A stretch of DNA of 13,956 nucleotides. It comes from Candidatus Altimarinota bacterium (GTDB lineage Bacteria; Patescibacteriota; Gracilibacteria; UBA4473). This document shows positions 11,374-13,956 of the stretch, piece after piece. The stretch lies in assembly GCA_905478675.1 (NCBI GenBank), contig CAJQJI010000048.1:1-13956 (forward strand), in the 5' to 3' direction. Every line of letters starts with the position of its first letter. Position 1 is the stretch's first letter. The translations under genes and the position numbers were made by a program. Below the pieces are notes generated by a model. It saw only the letters and a list, made by a program, of their open reading frames with translations. It did not search any database and was not told where the DNA came from.

Positions 11374-12243
11374 CTAAGTGCGCTCCAGTAATTGCAAAAT
11401 ACCGGGGCCGATATAAATAATGAGCAAGGCGGGGAAAATAAATAAAACCAATGGAACACTAATCTTAACCGACGCAGTACGACTTAGTTCCTCGGCTTTT
11501 TGCCGTCGTCTGGTACGAAGTAATTCTGCCTGGATAATAAGGGTTTCACTTAAACTTACCCCTAGTTTTTTAGCTCGGATTACACTCTTTAAAAAATGCT
11601 GAAAATCTTCATCTTTAATTTCTAAACTTAGATCGGTAAATACGGCTTCTAGGCTACGCCCCCAATTTAGTTCAATTAACTTTTTTGCCACGATTTGACT
11701 TAAACAACTGTCATAATTACTCGTTGTTGAAACCAACGCTTGCTCTAAATTTCCGCCCGCTTGTAAGGTAAGGGTAAGCAAATCTAAAAAATACGGGACG
11801 TCTTTTTCAATCTGTCGTTGTTGACGCTTTGTGCCACTAAGCAACACTAAATCGGGCAGCATTATCAGTGCTAAAAGCAGCATTAAAAATAGAAACGCTT
11901 TTTTTAATTCTAAATCGGTGAACCATAAACCAAACAAAATAAGCAGCATTCCCAAGCTCCATACGCTTTGCTTCAAACTATAAAAGGCTTGAACCGATAG
12001 CCTGTAAAATGGCTGTGGGAGCGTTTTTACTAAACTTTTTAAACTTAATTTTTTAACCACCCAGCCCGGACTTGTCCACCATTGACGCCCCAACCACTCC
12101 CCAATTTTTTGTACGCTCAATTTTTCAGCGTCCCCACTCGCACGCAAACAGGGCCACGCGTTTAATGGATTTTCAGGCGCGACCTGCCAAGCCTTAAATA
12201 AAAGCCACGCTACTAGAATACCGATACAAAGAAAAAGCATCAT
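11374..12243 (-). CDS. tadC: Tad pilus inner-membrane protein TadC (T2SSF family)
   Basis: TadC is the second platform protein of the Flp/Tad secretion system, assembling with TadB and the CpaF ATPase to build pili. The 289-residue protein has an N-terminal span (about 2-17), two close spans in the middle (about 95-130), a cytoplasmic T2SSF domain beginning DVPYFLDLLTLTLQAGGNLEQAL (about 149-171) and a final span VPLVLFIFPALLIIYIGPGI near the C-terminus. The G-x-x-x-x-x-A/L pattern after LTLQAG is typical. The start ATG (12243) directly follows the tadB stop with no gap; a second ATG is at 12240. It is the last tad gene here. TadB and TadC are similar families, so the B/C names rest on gene order. 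Confidence 0.9.
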   Translation of the reverse strand: MMLFLCIGILVAWLLFKAWQVAPENPLNAWPCLRASGDAEKLSVQKIGEWLGRQWWTSPGWVVKKLSLKSLVKTLPQPFYRLSVQAFYSLKQSVWSLGMLLILFGLWFTDLELKKAFLFLMLLLALIMLPDLVLLSGTKRQQRQIEKDVPYFLDLLTLTLQAGGNLEQALVSTTSNYDSCLSQIVAKKLIELNWGRSLEAVFTDLSLEIKDEDFQHFLKSVIRAKKLGVSLSETLIIQAELLRTRRRQKAEELSRTASVKISVPLVLFIFPALLIIYIGPGILQLLERT

Positions 12244-13116
12244 TTAAATTTTCAAACGAACTAAACGCCAAATAAAGCCAAACCCTAGGAGCTCTAAAAA
12301 CAGTGAAAACCCGAGAAGTATCCGCCCAGGGGTGGTACTAAACAAGACTTCGGTATGAGACGGCGAAAGCCAGGCAAACAACGCTAACGATATCGGCCAC
12401 AACAAGGCCATCAATAGTCCACTCATTTTTCCTTGAGCGGTAAAGGAGCGAATATCTTGTTCTAGCTGTCGTCGTTCATCTAGCAAGGACGCTACCGAGT
12501 AACAAACCGCTACTAAATTACCACCACTTTGGGCCTGCAGCCTTAAACTATCGGTTAAAAAGCTAAATTCTGGAATGTTTACCTGCGATCGCCATTCGTT
12601 CAATACGCCCTCTAGCGGTTGTTTTAGGTGCAATAAACGCTGCCCACTTTTAAGCTTTTCTCGCAGCGGGTCCTCCGCTTCAGCCGCCACAAAATCTAAG
12701 GCTTGTGGCACACTATAGCCGGCTTTTAAAGTACTGCCTAAAGCTCGTAGAAATAACGGTAATTGCCGTCTTAATCGCTGTTGAGCTGTTTGGCGTGATT
12801 TATAATTAAGCCCTGTTATTACAATAACACCTAAAAGAAAACCAATGAAGACGCCCACTATCTTAAAACTTAAAAAACCAAGCACACTCAGCCCCAAAAG
12901 GAGCCCCCCACGATGAAACGATGCCTCCCACTGAGATTTTTTAGAATCTTGTGCCCTCAAAATTGGCCCCTGGAAATAAGGCCATTGTCCGTGCCCCCAC
13001 ACCGCCACTCGTATAAAAATAAGCACCAACACACTTAGCCCCAAAAAATAAAACGCCCACTGCCAAAGCGGGTTTTCCCACAGTACTGAAAATAATTCTT
13101 GTAGTCTTAGTATCAT
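12244..13116 (-). CDS. tadB: Tad pilus inner-membrane protein TadB (T2SSF family)
   Basis: TadB is an inner-membrane platform subunit of the Tad pilus machine. The 290-residue protein has an N-terminal span (about 18-40), a hydrophobic pair (about 70-105), the T2SSF signature LPLFLRALGSTLKAGYSVPQAL followed by a helical cytoplasmic domain, and two C-terminal spans (about 230-285). I chose ATG 13116 because it forms a 4-nt ATGA overlap with the cpaF stop, a classic coupling; ATG 13128 would add four residues. It lies between cpaF and tadC, all on one strand with overlapping or abutting ends, so the three are one operon. Membrane topology is by eye. Confidence 0.92.
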   Translation of the reverse strand: MILRLQELFSVLWENPLWQWAFYFLGLSVLVLIFIRVAVWGHGQWPYFQGPILRAQDSKKSQWEASFHRGGLLLGLSVLGFLSFKIVGVFIGFLLGVIVITGLNYKSRQTAQQRLRRQLPLFLRALGSTLKAGYSVPQALDFVAAEAEDPLREKLKSGQRLLHLKQPLEGVLNEWRSQVNIPEFSFLTDSLRLQAQSGGNLVAVCYSVASLLDERRQLEQDIRSFTAQGKMSGLLMALLWPISLALFAWLSPSHTEVLFSTTPGRILLGFSLFLELLGFGFIWRLVRLKI

Positions 13117-13956
13117 TTTGTACACCATTTTTTAAGCGCGGTAGACCCCTGTGTTTTTACTAAATCGGGCACAAAACCAGTCGCTTTGAAGCGTTTGGTT
13201 TTCAAATCAAAAACGGCAACGGATTTCACACAATATTCAGTCTGTTTCAAACTGGAATCAACCCACGCTATCTCCATAATTTTACGTTCGCCAGAAGCGA
13301 GACGATTTTGTTGAATCACCCAGTTTATGCCTTGCGCAATTTGTGGACGAATCGCGCTCAGCGGTAAATCAACATCCCCCATTAAGACCATCGTTTCAAG
13401 CCGGTATAAACTTTCAAGTGGCGCATTGGCATGCACGGTAGTAATAGAGCCTTGATGCCCTGTATTCATAGCTTGCAGCATATCAATCGCTTCTCCACCA
13501 CGAATTTCCCCTACCACAATTCGGTCAGGGCGCATTCTTAAAGCATTTTTAAGTAAATCTCGAATAGTTATGGCCCCTTTGCCTTCTAAATTTTTAGACC
13601 GTGATTCAAGCGTAATTAAATGCGGATGATTAATCTTAATCTCGGCTGAATCTTCTATCGTTATCAAACGTTCATGCCTTGGAATTAATGAAGCACAGGC
13701 GTTGAGCGTTGAGGTTTTACCCGCGCCAGTGCCACCAGCAATAATGATATTTTGTTGCGCCGAGACGAGGAGCTCTATCAGCTCGGCCATCATTGGATCA
13801 AGGGTTTTGTGTGCTTTTAAATCACCTAAGGTAAAAGGCTTGCTCGGAAATTTTCGAATCGTCAATACAGGGCCACTCAAGCTTAAAGGCGGAATAATAG
13901 CGTTAACCCGTGATCCGTCTGGTAAACGGGCATCCACTAATGGCTGGCTTTCATCT
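13113..13956 (-). CDS. cpaF: CpaF/TadA-type secretion ATPase (partial, 5' end beyond the window)
   Basis: This hexameric ATPase powers Flp/Tad pilus assembly from the cytoplasmic side. The visible 280 residues contain the family block PLVDARLPDGSRVNAIIPPL, Walker A GGTGAGKT, the acidic ITIEDSAEI box, the Walker B region IVVGEIRGGEA with the catalytic Glu, and the His box TTVHANAPLESLYRLE. The frame continues upstream of the apparent GTG at 13937 to the window edge (DESQPL), so that GTG is not the start and the N-terminal part lies outside. The C-terminal end is complete and overlaps tadB. The order ATPase, TadB, TadC is the core of Tad systems; prepilin, secretin and TadV genes are not visible. 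Confidence 0.95.
   Translation of the reverse strand, partial: DESQPLVDARLPDGSRVNAIIPPLSLSGPVLTIRKFPSKPFTLGDLKAHKTLDPMMAELIELLVSAQQNIIIAGGTGAGKTSTLNACASLIPRHERLITIEDSAEIKINHPHLITLESRSKNLEGKGAITIRDLLKNALRMRPDRIVVGEIRGGEAIDMLQAMNTGHQGSITTVHANAPLESLYRLETMVLMGDVDLPLSAIRPQIAQGINWVIQQNRLASGERKIMEIAWVDSSLKQTEYCVKSVAVFDLKTKRFKATGFVPDLVKTQGSTALKKWCTK

Noticed and set aside
1..13956. Recoded UGA (glycine) as in Gracilibacteria/Absconditabacteria
   Set aside because: All conserved genes are full length without in-frame TGA, and cpaF ends at a TGA that overlaps the tadB start.

Overview
The window reads as a chromosomal segment of a small-genome bacterium, most likely a member of the Candidate Phyla Radiation (Patescibacteria). 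This placement is inferred from general character: A+T-leaning DNA, a DnaG primase without its zinc ligands, a Tad-type secretion cluster beside housekeeping genes, few Shine-Dalgarno sequences, and many short repeats between and inside genes. No 16S gene is present to confirm it. All long frames read through under the standard code, so UGA is a stop here.

Layout from left to right. 1-143 holds the last part of an unrecognised plus-strand frame that runs into the 3' end of a minus-strand beta-CASP RNase gene. That RNase gene (106-1344) stops inside its last catalytic motif. 1345-1684 has no gene but is packed with inverted repeats. Then come pyrF (orotidine 5'-phosphate decarboxylase, minus) and a two-gene minus-strand unit of unknown function: a small anchored protein overlapped by a multi-pass membrane protein. 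A plus-strand cysteine-cluster gene follows and converges on fusA (EF-G, minus) across a bidirectional terminator. An rfbD/rmlD-like dTDP-4-dehydrorhamnose reductase (minus) comes next. rnpB, the RNase P RNA (minus), diverges from dnaG (primase, plus) across overlapping promoters. smpB (plus) ends tail-to-tail with a purine phosphoribosyltransferase gene (minus). The right end holds a minus-strand run of CpaF/TadA ATPase (cut by the window edge), TadB and TadC, the motor and inner-membrane platform of a Flp/Tad pilus.

Most genes are core information-processing or metabolic functions, not one coordinated pathway. The tad run and the two-gene membrane unit are the only clear operons. I see no CRISPR array, transposase, integrase, toxin-antitoxin pair, tRNA or new multi-gene system. 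What stands out is the repeat load: a TGTCAT-ended hairpin repeat at four places, a 7-bp tandem repeat found upstream of smpB and also in frame inside pyrF, an 11-bp tandem palindrome in frame inside rfbD, an 8-bp CTAG tandem tract in front of dnaG, and a roughly 139-bp imperfect palindrome. Also notable are the zinc-ligand loss in DnaG, the truncated RNase, and promoter -10 boxes only 7-9 nt from several start codons, which suggests leaderless mRNAs.
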